In this document: one piece after another, positions 41,857 to 49,417 of the stretch
Layout: each line of letters begins with the position of its first letter
Position numbering within the stretch: the first letter of the stretch is position 1
NCBI RefSeq assembly: GCF_009742705.1
Contig: NZ_WPCU01000005.1
Span: 279,290 to 343,289, forward strand
Direction: 5' to 3'
Source: Auraticoccus cholistanensis
GTDB taxonomy: Bacteria; Actinomycetota; Actinomycetes; Propionibacteriales; Propionibacteriaceae
Length of the DNA stretch: 64,000 bases
Made by a program: the position numbers and the translations under genes
The notes under the pieces: model-generated
The model's database searches: none
What the model was told of the DNA's origin: nothing
Seen by the model: the letters and a program-made list of their open reading frames with translations, nothing else

Positions 41857-41945
41857 CCGCTTCCCTTCGAGAGGCGGGGCCGGGTGGCGCCCGCGCGCCG
41901 TCGGTGGTCACCGCCGGCTGTGGCGACATCGTGCCAGAATCGACC

Positions 41946-42917
41946 GTGGCCGAACGTCGACTGATGCTGCTGGACACCGCTTCGTTGTACTTCCGTGCCT
42001 TCTACGGGGTGCCGACGTCGGTCACCAACGACGCCGGGCAGCCGGTGAACGCCGTCCGCGGGCTGCTCGACTTCATCGCCCGCTTCGTCACCGACTACCG
42101 GCCCACCCACCTGGCCTGCTGCTGGGACAACGACTGGCGCCCGCAGTGGCGGGTCGACCTGCTCCCCTCCTACAAGACCCACCGGGTGGCCCAGACGGTG
42201 CCCGCCGACCAGGTGGTGGGAGCCGGCGGCCGCGGCGCCCTGTCGCAGGTGGCCGAGGAGTCCCCCGACGAGCTGACCCCGCAGGTGCCGGTGATCCGCG
42301 ACGTGCTGGCCGCGCTGGGGATCGCCGTGGTGGGCAAGGACGGCTACGAGGCCGACGACGTGATCGGCACCCTGGCCAGCACGGCCGGCGTCCCGGTCGA
42401 CGTGGTCACCGGCGACCGCGACCTGTTCCAGCTCGTCGACGACCGCACCGGCGTCCGGGTGCTGTACGTGGCCCGCGGCATCAGCCGGCACGAGCGGGTG
42501 GACGAGGCGTGGGTGCGCGAGCGCTACGCGATCCCGGCCGCCGCCTACGCCGACTTCGCGGTGATGCGGGGCGACACCTCCGACGGGATCCCGGGCGTGC
42601 CCGGCATCGGGGAGAAGACGGCGGCGCAGCTGCTCGCCCGGCACACCAGCCTCCACGGCATCCTGCGGGCCGCCAGCGACGGCGACCCCACCGTCACCGC
42701 CGGCGTGCGCTCCAAGCTCGCCGCCGCCATCGACTACCTGGCCGTGGCGCCGGAGGTGGTGGCCGTGGCCCGCGACCTCGACCTCGGGGTCTCGCTGGAG
42801 GACCTGGCCCTGCCCACCGCCCCCGTGCAGCCGGAGCGCTGGTCGGAGCTGGTGGCCGCCTGGTCCCTCGGCGGCAGCGCCGAGCGGATCGCCGCGGCCC
42901 TCGCCGCGCGGGGCTGA
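41946..42917 (+). CDS. 5'-3' exonuclease (FEN-like, H3TH)
   Basis: A 323-residue nuclease like the 5' domain of DNA polymerase I but free-standing. RRLMLLDTASLYFRAFYGVP is the N-terminal metal site, LACCWDNDWRPQWR and GYEADDVIGTLAS hold acidic ligands, and VVTGDRDLFQLVDD then GDTSDGIPGVPGIGEKTAAQLL is the helix-three-turn-helix region. GTG at 41946 is chosen since CAGAAT at 41935-41940 would begin transcription there. It probably removes RNA primers or flaps. Confidence 0.9.
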   Translation: MAERRLMLLDTASLYFRAFYGVPTSVTNDAGQPVNAVRGLLDFIARFVTDYRPTHLACCWDNDWRPQWRVDLLPSYKTHRVAQTVPADQVVGAGGRGALSQVAEESPDELTPQVPVIRDVLAALGIAVVGKDGYEADDVIGTLASTAGVPVDVVTGDRDLFQLVDDRTGVRVLYVARGISRHERVDEAWVRERYAIPAAAYADFAVMRGDTSDGIPGVPGIGEKTAAQLLARHTSLHGILRAASDGDPTVTAGVRSKLAAAIDYLAVAPEVVAVARDLDLGVSLEDLALPTAPVQPERWSELVAAWSLGGSAERIAAALAARG

Positions 42918-42963
42918 ACGACCCGGTCGCCGACACGTCGCCAGGAGTTCGCCGGCGAGTGTG

Positions 42964-42992
42964 GTGACAACGGTTGAGGCCGTGCTTACTCT
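42964..42992 (+). promoter_or_regulatory. Promoter before the cysteine leader ORF and HNH gene
   Basis: GTGACA (42964-42969), a 17-base spacer and TACTCT (42987-42992) are a good housekeeping promoter with a start near 42999. It opens a leader of about 240 nt ahead of the HNH gene. Confidence 0.6.
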
Positions 42993-43007
42993 TTGTCCAG
43001 CACCGGT

Positions 43008-43026
43008 CGCCGCGCGCATCGCGGCG
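43008..43026 (+). promoter_or_regulatory. Leader hairpin upstream of the small ORF
   Basis: CGCCGCG and CGCGGCG form a perfect 7-bp stem with a five-base loop about 10 nt into the predicted transcript and 40 nt before the leader ORF, with a purine-rich ribosome site in between. Confidence 0.45.
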
Positions 43027-43065
43027 ACACGCCCGGGTACGGGTGAGGAGAGAGGAGGAGCCGCC

Positions 43066-43137
43066 ATGACGTCGACGTCGCCGGCCACCTCCGTCCCCGA
43101 GGTGCGCATCCGATGCTGCGACGGCTGTCAGGGCTGA
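43066..43137 (+). CDS. Short cysteine-rich leader peptide ORF
   Basis: A 23-codon ORF too short for normal gene calling. It starts with ATG at 43066 behind an exceptional ribosome site (GAGGAGAGAGGAGGAG) and ends RIRCCDGCQG, stop at 43135-43137. Cys17, Cys18 and Cys21 are clustered just before the stop, as in cysteine-responsive upstream ORFs known in mycobacteria, where stalling at Cys codons controls the gene downstream. A 10-bp hairpin starts 18 bases after the stop and the HNH gene follows. It has no membrane or enzyme features, so a regulatory role is inferred. Confidence 0.55.
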   Translation: MTSTSPATSVPEVRIRCCDGCQG

Positions 43138-43155
43138 CTCCCATGCCCTCCACGT

Positions 43156-43187
43156 CATGCCGTCCTGCGTCGTCGCGGGGCGGCATG
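43156..43187 (+). promoter_or_regulatory. Hairpin between leader ORF and HNH gene
   Basis: CATGCCGTCC (43156-43165) pairs with GGGCGGCATG (43178-43187), ten base pairs with one G-U, around a 12-base loop. It sits just after the leader ORF stop, where an attenuator or ribosome-controlled hairpin would be; no T-run follows. Confidence 0.5.
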
Positions 43188-43240
43188 CGTCGTCTCCGGG
43201 CACGTTCGTGGTGGACACGATCTGGGCGAAGGAGGAGCCG

Positions 43241-43684
43241 ATGAGCGGGGTGCTCGTGCTGAACACCGACAACACCGCGCTGCACACGGTGTCGGTCAAG
43301 CACGCCATCGGCATGCTCGTCCGCGAGGTCGCCGTCGTCGAGGAGGCCCGCGCCGACCACGCCATCGGGCCCTACCCGTGGCCGGTGGTGCTGCGGCTCG
43401 TCCGCTACGTCAAGACCGCCTTCATGTACGCCCGCGCCCCCGGCTGGACCAAGCGGGGAGTGCTGCGCCGCGACGGCCACACCTGCGCCTACTGCGGCGG
43501 CCGGGCCGACACCGTCGACCACCTGGTGCCGCAGTCCCGCGGCGGACCCAACACCTGGCTCAACACGGTGGCGGCCTGCGGCCGGTGCAACGCCCTCAAG
43601 GCCGACCGCACGCCCGCCGAGGCGCGGATGCTGCTCCGGTTCCGCCCCTACGCGCCGTCGCGGGCCGAGCTCACCGGCCTCTGA
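43241..43684 (+). CDS. HNH endonuclease
   Basis: A 147-residue nuclease-like protein. Zinc-binding CAYCGG and CGRCN frame the HNH core TVDHLVPQSRGGPNTWLNTVAACGRCNALKADRTP (His at the catalytic VDHLVP, Asn in NTWLN, N in RCNALK). The N-terminal half (SGVLVLNTDNTALHTVSVKHA) is typical of stand-alone chromosomal HNH proteins of unknown role in Actinobacteria. ATG at 43241 has AAGGAGGAG upstream. The last 37 bases overlap the 3' end of the WYL regulator gene on the other strand. Confidence 0.9.
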   Translation: MSGVLVLNTDNTALHTVSVKHAIGMLVREVAVVEEARADHAIGPYPWPVVLRLVRYVKTAFMYARAPGWTKRGVLRRDGHTCAYCGGRADTVDHLVPQSRGGPNTWLNTVAACGRCNALKADRTPAEARMLLRFRPYAPSRAELTGL

Positions 43685-44655
43685 GAGCCGTCCCCCGCCC
43701 GGGGGTCCGCGACCGAGCGACGGTAGCGCTCGCCGACGATGCGGAGGTGCTCGACCAGCTCGGGCGGCCCGTCGACGTGGAAGTCCAGTCCCAGCATGCC
43801 GATGTAGACCGCCACCGTCTCGTAGGTGTCGGCGCCGGTGACCAGGACGCAGCGCGTCTCGTCGACCTCCTCCACGACGCCGACGGCGGCGTTGATCCGG
43901 GCCAGCACCTCGCCGGCGGGCGCCTCCACCGCGATGCGCGCGTGCACCCGCCACCCGGTCGAGGCCACGTCGCGCAGCACGAAGCCGGCGTAGTCCTCGC
44001 CCTCCAGGGGGCGGGGGGTGAAGCGGCCGGCACCAGGGGTGCGCAGCCGCACCCGGTCGACCCGGAAGGCCTGCCAGCTGCCCGTCGGGCGTCGGCGCGC
44101 CACCACGTACCAGCGCTGCTGCCACGTCACCAGCCGGTACGGCTCGGCCTCGACCGGCTCCTCGTCGTACCAGAACCGCACCGCCTCGTGGTCGCGGACG
44201 GCCGCGGCCAGGTCGGCCAGCCGGGCGGTGTCGACCGGCGGCGCGGCCATGTTGGTCGAGGTGTCGGCCGGCCCGACGTCGGTGCTCTCCAGCACCGCGC
44301 GCACCCGGCGGCGCAGCCGGGTCGGGAGCACGTGCTCCAGCTTGCCCAGGGCCAGCGCGCTGGCCTCGGCGACCCCCGGCAGGGAACGGGCCGAGGACAA
44401 CCCGACGGCGACGGCCACCGCCTCGTCGTCGTCCAGCAGCAGCGGCGGGAGGGTGCCGTGCGGGCCGAGGCGGTACCCGCCCGACGGCCCCCGCACCGAC
44501 TCGATGGGGTACCCCAGCTCGCGGAGCCGCTCGATGTCCTTGCGCAGCGTGCGCTCCCCGACGTCCACCCGCCGGGCCAGCACGGCGCCGGGCCAGGTGC
44601 CGCGCGTCTGCAGCAGCCCCAGCAGCGCCAGCAGCCGCGAGGAGGTCTCGATCAC
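43648..44655 (-). CDS. WYL-domain transcriptional regulator (YafY-like)
   Basis: A 335-residue regulator: an N-terminal HTH_11-like winged helix (RLLALLGLLQTRGTWPGAVLARRVDVGERTLRKDIERLRELG), then a WYL domain (AVRFWYDEEPVEAEPYRLVTWQQRWYVVARR) and a WCX-like C-terminal part. WYL proteins sense nucleic-acid or nucleotide ligands. It is divergent from the epoxide hydrolase gene across a 98-bp gap and probably regulates it. Its 3' end runs into the HNH gene. Confidence 0.9.
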   Translation of the reverse strand: MIETSSRLLALLGLLQTRGTWPGAVLARRVDVGERTLRKDIERLRELGYPIESVRGPSGGYRLGPHGTLPPLLLDDDEAVAVAVGLSSARSLPGVAEASALALGKLEHVLPTRLRRRVRAVLESTDVGPADTSTNMAAPPVDTARLADLAAAVRDHEAVRFWYDEEPVEAEPYRLVTWQQRWYVVARRRPTGSWQAFRVDRVRLRTPGAGRFTPRPLEGEDYAGFVLRDVASTGWRVHARIAVEAPAGEVLARINAAVGVVEEVDETRCVLVTGADTYETVAVYIGMLGLDFHVDGPPELVEHLRIVGERYRRSVADPRAGDGSQRPVSSARDGA

Positions 44656-44753
44656 CCGCCCACGATAGGGACGGACGCAGCCGGCGGAGAAGATGTCGCG
44701 TGGTCGTGCAGATCAGGAACCGGACGTGCCGGAACTCCTCCTACCGTCCGGAC

Positions 44754-45917
44754 ATGACCAGCAGCCAGAGCACCAGCACCCCGCCCACCGCCCTCGTCGT
44801 CGAGCCCTTCCGGGTCGACGTGCCCCAGCCCGCCCTCGACGACCTGGCCGAACGCCTCGCCCGCACCCGTTTCCCGGCCGAGGTGCCGGGCGACGACTGG
44901 TCGCAGGGCACCCCGGTCCCCTACCTCCGCGAGATGGTCCACCACTGGCGGACCGACTTCGACTGGCGGCAGGTGGAGCGACGGATCAACGCGCTGCCGC
45001 ACCACCTCACCGAGATCGACGGCCAGCGGATCCACTTCGTGCACGTCCGCTCCGCCGACCCCGATGCGGTCCCGCTCCTGCTGACCCACACCTACCCGGG
45101 CTCGTTCCTGGACTTCCTCGACCTCGTCGGCCCGCTCAGCGACCCCGCCGGCCACGGCGCCCCTGACGGGCAGGCCTTCCACCTGGTCGTCCCGAGCCTG
45201 CCGGGCTTCGGCTTCAGCACGCCCCTGGCCGACGGCGGCTGGACCGTCAGCCGGGTCGCCCGGGCCTGGGACGCGCTGATGCGCGGGCTGGGCTACGACT
45301 CCTACCTCGCCCACGGCTCCGACCTGGGCGCGATGGTCTCCCGCGAGCTCGCGGCGACCGCCCCTCCCGGGTTCCTCGGCGCCCACGTCCTGCAGCTGTT
45401 CTCCTTCCCCTCCGGGGACCCCTCGGAGTTCGAGGCCATGTCGCCGGAGGACCACGAGGCGCTGGAGTTCGCCGCCTGGTTCCAGACCGTCAACGGCTAC
45501 GCCGCCATGAACGCGTCGCGGCCGAGCACCGTCGCCGCCGCGCTGAGCGACTCACCGGTCGGCCAGCTGGCCTACCACGAGCTGTTCGAGAACTTCGGCC
45601 GCGGCACCTCGCTGCTGACCCGGGAGCAGGTGCTGGCGCAGGTGAGCCTCTACTGGCTGACCAACACCTCGGCCGGGGCGGTGCGGATCTACCACGCCGA
45701 GCGGTCGGTGGAGCCGCGCACGAACCACGGCCCGATCGGCGTCACCGTCTTCGCCGACGACTTCCGGTCGATGCGCCCCTTCGCCGAGCGGGACAACACC
45801 GACATCGTGTCCTGGACGACGCGTCCACGCGGCGGGCACTTCGCCTCGCTCGAGGTGCCCAAGGAGCTGGCCGAGGAGATCCGCGACTTCTACGCGGTCG
45901 TGCTCGCCCGCCGCTGA
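44754..45917 (+). CDS. Epoxide hydrolase family protein
   Basis: A 387-residue protein with the N-terminal EHN domain (VEPFRVDVPQPALDDLAERLARTRFP) and an alpha/beta hydrolase core: LLTHTYPGSFLDFLDLVGPL holds the oxyanion motif, AHGSDLGAMVS the nucleophile Asp, and RGGHFASLEVP the catalytic His. A Tyr pair in the lid that would open the epoxide is plausible but not assigned. ATG at 44754. Its last 28 bases overlap the 3' end of metW on the opposite strand. Confidence 0.9.
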   Translation: MTSSQSTSTPPTALVVEPFRVDVPQPALDDLAERLARTRFPAEVPGDDWSQGTPVPYLREMVHHWRTDFDWRQVERRINALPHHLTEIDGQRIHFVHVRSADPDAVPLLLTHTYPGSFLDFLDLVGPLSDPAGHGAPDGQAFHLVVPSLPGFGFSTPLADGGWTVSRVARAWDALMRGLGYDSYLAHGSDLGAMVSRELAATAPPGFLGAHVLQLFSFPSGDPSEFEAMSPEDHEALEFAAWFQTVNGYAAMNASRPSTVAAALSDSPVGQLAYHELFENFGRGTSLLTREQVLAQVSLYWLTNTSAGAVRIYHAERSVEPRTNHGPIGVTVFADDFRSMRPFAERDNTDIVSWTTRPRGGHFASLEVPKELAEEIRDFYAVVLARR

Positions 45918-46570
45918 GCCTCGTCCCCGCGGGCCAGCAGGTACACGGCCGCCCCGGACATCAGGTTGGCCAGTCGGTCCGGCCAGCTCGCCACGCGCCC
46001 GGCGGCGTCGAACAGGATCCGCTGCTCGACCGCGAAACCCTGCTCGGCCAGGAACTCCTCCAGGTCCACCAGCGTGGCGTTGTGGATGTTGGGGGTGTCG
46101 TGCCAGTCGTAGGGCATCTGCCGCGACATCGGCATCCGTCCGCGCAGCAGCCGCCAGCGGTGGGTCCACAGCCCGAAGTTCGGCACCGAGACGATACAGC
46201 GCGGGGCGATCCGGCTCATCTGGGCCAGCACCTCGGCGGGACGCCGGGTCGCCTGCAGCACCTTCGACAGCACCACGACGTCGTAGGAGTCGTCGCCGAA
46301 CTCGCCCAGCTGGGCGTCGATGTCGAGCTCGATCACCGACACCCCGGACCTGATCGCCCGCAGCACCGCCTCGGGGTCGATCTCCACCCCGGTGCCGGTG
46401 CAGCCGTGGCGACGCTCCAGGTGGCGGACCAGCTGGCCGTCGCCGCAGCCGAGGTCGAGCACCCGGCTGCCGTCGGCGACCAGGTCGGCCACCACGGCGA
46501 GGTCGTCGCGCAGGTTCAGGTGCCGGCTGGGCCGGCGTCGCCGGGAGGCGACCGGGGACGGGGTGGTCAC
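45890..46570 (-). CDS. metW: Methionine biosynthesis protein MetW
   Basis: A 226-residue class I methyltransferase-fold protein. HLNLRDDLAVVADLVADGSRVLDLGCGDGQLVRHLE contains motif I, and YDVVVLSKVLQATRRPAEVLAQMSRIAPRCIVSVPNFGLWTHRWRLLRGRMPMS is diagnostic of MetW, which works with MetX. GTG at 46568-46570 overlaps the metX stop by four bases, so the pair is translationally coupled. Confidence 0.94.
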   Translation of the reverse strand: MTTPSPVASRRRRPSRHLNLRDDLAVVADLVADGSRVLDLGCGDGQLVRHLERRHGCTGTGVEIDPEAVLRAIRSGVSVIELDIDAQLGEFGDDSYDVVVLSKVLQATRRPAEVLAQMSRIAPRCIVSVPNFGLWTHRWRLLRGRMPMSRQMPYDWHDTPNIHNATLVDLEEFLAEQGFAVEQRILFDAAGRVASWPDRLANLMSGAAVYLLARGDEAQRRASTTA

Positions 46571-47724
46571 GCGGCAGGGCTCCGGTCCAGGGCCCGGTCG
46601 AGGAAGGCGCGCACGGTGGCGTGGTAGTCGGGCACCTCGAGCAGGAAGGAGTCGTGGCCCCAGGGCGAGGCCACCTCGCGGAAGCTGACCCGGACCCGGG
46701 CCGCCTCGAGCTGTCGGACGATGGCGCGCGAGTGGGCCGTCGAGAAGCGCCAGTCGCTGTCGAAGGAGACCACCAGCACGCGGGTGCCGGCCGCGGCGAC
46801 CGCGGCCGCGTCGTGCTCGCTGAACGGCTCGAACCAGTCCATCGCCCGGGTGAGGTACAGGTAGGACAGGGCGTCGAAGCGGGTCAGGAAGGTGTCGCCC
46901 TGGTGGCGCAGGTAGCTCTCGACGGCGAAGTCCACGCCGAACCCCGGCCCGGACTGCTCGGCGTCCTGGATCCGCCGGCCGAACTTGGTGGCCATCGCCT
47001 CCTCGGAGAGGTAGGTGATGTGGGCCAGCATCCGGGCGATGGCGAGCCCCGTGGCGGGGTTGGTGCCGCGGGCCCCGTACTGGCCGTCGGAGAACTCGGG
47101 GTCGCGCATGATCGCCTCCCGGCCCACCGCCGAGAAGCCGATGTTCTGCGCGCTCAGCCGGCTGGAGGCCGCCACGATGACGGCGTTCTCCACCTCGTCG
47201 GGGTGGCTGAGCGTCCACTCCAGCACCTGCATGCCGCCGAGCGAGCCGCCCACCAGCCCCAGCAGCCGCGGGATCTGCAGGTGGGCCAGCAGCGCCCGGT
47301 GGACGGTGACGAAGTCGGCGACCTGCAGCAGCGGGAAGTCCAGCCCGTACGGCTGTCCGGTGGCCGGGTCGGGCGAGGCGGGTCCCGTGGTGCCCTGGCA
47401 GCCGCCCAGCAGGTTGGCGCAGACGACGAACAGCCGGTCGGTGTCCAGCGGCTTGCCAGGACCGATGAGGGTGTCCCACCAGCCCGGCCGCCGGTCCCCG
47501 GGGTGCCAGCCGGCGGCGTGGGCGTCGCCGGTCAGCGCGTGGCAGATCATCACGGCGTTGTCCTTCTCGGGGCTGAGCTCGCCGTAGGTCTCGTAGGCGA
47601 CGTCGACCTCGCTCAGCCGCTGGCCGCTGGCCAGCACCAGGGGGGAGTCGTGGTCGAACAGGCGCACCTGCTCGGTGCGCACCTCCCCCAGCTGACCCAC
47701 TGCCACCCGTGCGAGGCTAGGCAC
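46567..47724 (-). CDS. metX: Homoserine O-acetyltransferase
   Basis: A 385-residue alpha/beta-hydrolase-fold enzyme that activates homoserine for methionine synthesis. AVMICHALTGDAHAAG, CANLLGGCQGTTGPAS, the nucleophile elbow GGSLGGMQVLEW, a catalytic Asp in VVSFDSDWRFS and His in SPWGHDSFLLE are all present. Acetyl versus succinyl specificity cannot be settled by eye, but pairing with MetW in an actinobacterium favours acetyl. The start is GTG at 47722-47724; an in-frame GTG a few codons on is also possible. Confidence 0.94.
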   Translation of the reverse strand: MPSLARVAVGQLGEVRTEQVRLFDHDSPLVLASGQRLSEVDVAYETYGELSPEKDNAVMICHALTGDAHAAGWHPGDRRPGWWDTLIGPGKPLDTDRLFVVCANLLGGCQGTTGPASPDPATGQPYGLDFPLLQVADFVTVHRALLAHLQIPRLLGLVGGSLGGMQVLEWTLSHPDEVENAVIVAASSRLSAQNIGFSAVGREAIMRDPEFSDGQYGARGTNPATGLAIARMLAHITYLSEEAMATKFGRRIQDAEQSGPGFGVDFAVESYLRHQGDTFLTRFDALSYLYLTRAMDWFEPFSEHDAAAVAAAGTRVLVVSFDSDWRFSTAHSRAIVRQLEAARVRVSFREVASPWGHDSFLLEVPDYHATVRAFLDRALDRSPAA

Positions 47725-47808
47725 CCCCCGGGCGGCCCCGGCGCGGGTCCATCATCCGGTCAGCGGAGTCCGGGCCGGCCCCGGCGTGCCTGCGAGAATG
47801 TGGCGGTG

Positions 47809-48879
47809 ATGACCGAGAACCAACCGCCGCAGGTCAGCGAGCGCGACCGGCGCCGCTGGCGGCAGTACCTGGCCGACGAGCAGGCGGAGGCGCAGGTGTA
47901 CCGCGCCCTGGCCGGTCGGCGTGCCGGTGAGGAGCGAGAGATCCTGCTCGCGATCGCCGAGGCCGAGGGGCGCCACGAGCAGCACTGGATCGACCTGCTC
48001 GGCCAGCACCGCGGACGCCCGGCGCGGGCCAGCCTGCGGACCCGGCTGCTCGGCTGGCTGGCCCAGCACCTGGGCTCGGTCTTCGTGCTGGCCCTGATGC
48101 AGCGGGCCGAGCAGCGCTCCCCCTACGAGGACGACGAGCACGCCACCGACCAGATGGCCGCCGACGAGCACATCCACGCCGAGGTGGTGCGCGGGCTCGC
48201 GGTGCGCGGCCGGCAGAGCATGTCAGGCACCTTCCGTGCCGCGGTCTTCGGCGCCAACGACGGGCTGGTGTCCAACCTGGCGCTGGTGCTGGGCATCGGC
48301 GCCACCGGTGTGTCGACGCCGGTGGTGCTGGCGGCCGGGCTGGCCGGTCTGCTGGCCGGCGCGCTGTCGATGGGCGCCGGGGAGTTCGTCTCGGTCCGCT
48401 CCCAGCGCGAGCTGCTGCTGGCCTCCGACCCCAACCCCGACACCCCGAGCTACCTGCCGCAGCTCGACGTGGACGCCAACGAGCTGGCGCTGGTGTACCG
48501 GGCCCGGGGTATGTCGCCCGACGAGGCCGCCGCGCACGCCGACGAGGTGCTGGCCGGCCTCCGCGAGCTGGAGGTGGGCGAGGCCCAGCAGCACGAGGAG
48601 CTGGGGACGGCCTGGGGCGCCGCGCTGTCCAGCTTCGCCTTCTTCTCCTCCGGGGCGATCATCCCGGTGCTGCCCTACCTGCTCGGCGCCACCGGGATGA
48701 CGGCCGTGGTGCTCTCGGCCGCGCTGGTCGGGGTCGCCCTGCTGCTGACCGGCTCCGTGGTCGGTCTGCTGTCAGGGGCCTCCCCGCTGAAGCGGGCGCT
48801 GCGCCAGCTCGCCATCGGCTGGGGCGCGGCCGCGGCCACGTACCTGCTGGGGCTGCTGTTCGGCACCCACGTGTCCTGA
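47809..48879 (+). CDS. Ferritin-like/VIT1 fusion (MbfA-like) iron/manganese transporter
   Basis: A 356-residue membrane protein. Residues 10-140 are a ferritin/rubrerythrin-like helical domain with metal ligands in LADEQAEAQVYRAL, AEAEGRHEQHW and DEHIHAEVV; the rest is a VIT1/CCC1 domain (FGANDGLVSNLALVLGIGA, MGAGEFVSVRSQRELL, AFFSSGAIIPVLPYLLG). The same order occurs in MbfA, a membrane-bound ferritin that exports iron. A GAGAAT -10 box at 47794-47799 would start at the GTG of 47806; ATG at 47809 is called. Confidence 0.9.
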   Translation: MTENQPPQVSERDRRRWRQYLADEQAEAQVYRALAGRRAGEEREILLAIAEAEGRHEQHWIDLLGQHRGRPARASLRTRLLGWLAQHLGSVFVLALMQRAEQRSPYEDDEHATDQMAADEHIHAEVVRGLAVRGRQSMSGTFRAAVFGANDGLVSNLALVLGIGATGVSTPVVLAAGLAGLLAGALSMGAGEFVSVRSQRELLLASDPNPDTPSYLPQLDVDANELALVYRARGMSPDEAAAHADEVLAGLRELEVGEAQQHEELGTAWGAALSSFAFFSSGAIIPVLPYLLGATGMTAVVLSAALVGVALLLTGSVVGLLSGASPLKRALRQLAIGWGAAAATYLLGLLFGTHVS

Positions 48880-48894
48880 GCCGCGGGGCGCGCC

Positions 48895-49371
48895 TCAGCC
48901 GTCGAGCCGGGCGGCGACGTCGGCGGGGAACCCGCCGGTGGCGATGGGTCCCCAGCGCCGCGGGGTGATGCGCAGCAGCGACTTGTCCTGGACCCGCATC
49001 GCCGCGCGGTACTCCTCCCAGTCGGGGTGCTCGCCGCTGATGCAGCGGAAGTACTCCACCAGGCCGTCCTCGGCCTCGGGCATGTGGAGCACCTCGGCCT
49101 CGCCGTCGACCTGCACCCAGGCGCCGCCGAAGTCGTCCGACAGCACGCAGACGCTGACCTGGGGGTCGCGCGCGGCGTTGACCACCTTCGCGCGGCTCGG
49201 GTAGGAGGAGATGACGATGCGACCCTGCGGGTCGACGCCGCCGGTGACCGGCGAGATCTGCGGGCTGCCGTCGCGCCGCCGGGTGACCACGATCATGTGG
49301 TGGCGCGGCCGGACGAAGTCCAGCAACTCCTCGAGGGTGGCGCGGGTGTTGGTGGCGATGGTGCGGCTCAT
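48895..49371 (-). CDS. PPOX-class FMN/F420-dependent oxidoreductase
   Basis: A 158-residue split-beta-barrel flavoprotein-like enzyme. DFVRPRHHMIVVTRRRDGSPQISPVTGGVDPQGRIVISSYPSRAKVVNAARDPQVSVCVL matches the family found in F420-using actinobacteria; TPRRWGPIATGGFP closes the fold. FMN or F420 cannot be told apart here. ATG at 49369-49371 was chosen over an Arg-rich extension. It is convergent with the transporter gene. Confidence 0.88.
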   Translation of the reverse strand: MSRTIATNTRATLEELLDFVRPRHHMIVVTRRRDGSPQISPVTGGVDPQGRIVISSYPSRAKVVNAARDPQVSVCVLSDDFGGAWVQVDGEAEVLHMPEAEDGLVEYFRCISGEHPDWEEYRAAMRVQDKSLLRITPRRWGPIATGGFPADVAARLDG

Positions 49372-49417
49372 GGCACCGACCCTACGGCGGCTGGGGGTGG
49401 GTTGACAGACTGAGCGG

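Noticed and set aside
44656-44753. Operator for the WYL regulator (ACCGGACGTGCCGG region near 44718-44731)
   Set aside because: The symmetry is short and imperfect; not enough to call a site.
46621-47808. N-terminal extension of the ferritin/VIT1 gene antisense to metX
   Set aside because: The extension has no protein-like features; ATG at 47809 gives the ferritin-like domain a normal start and a -10 box lies just upstream.
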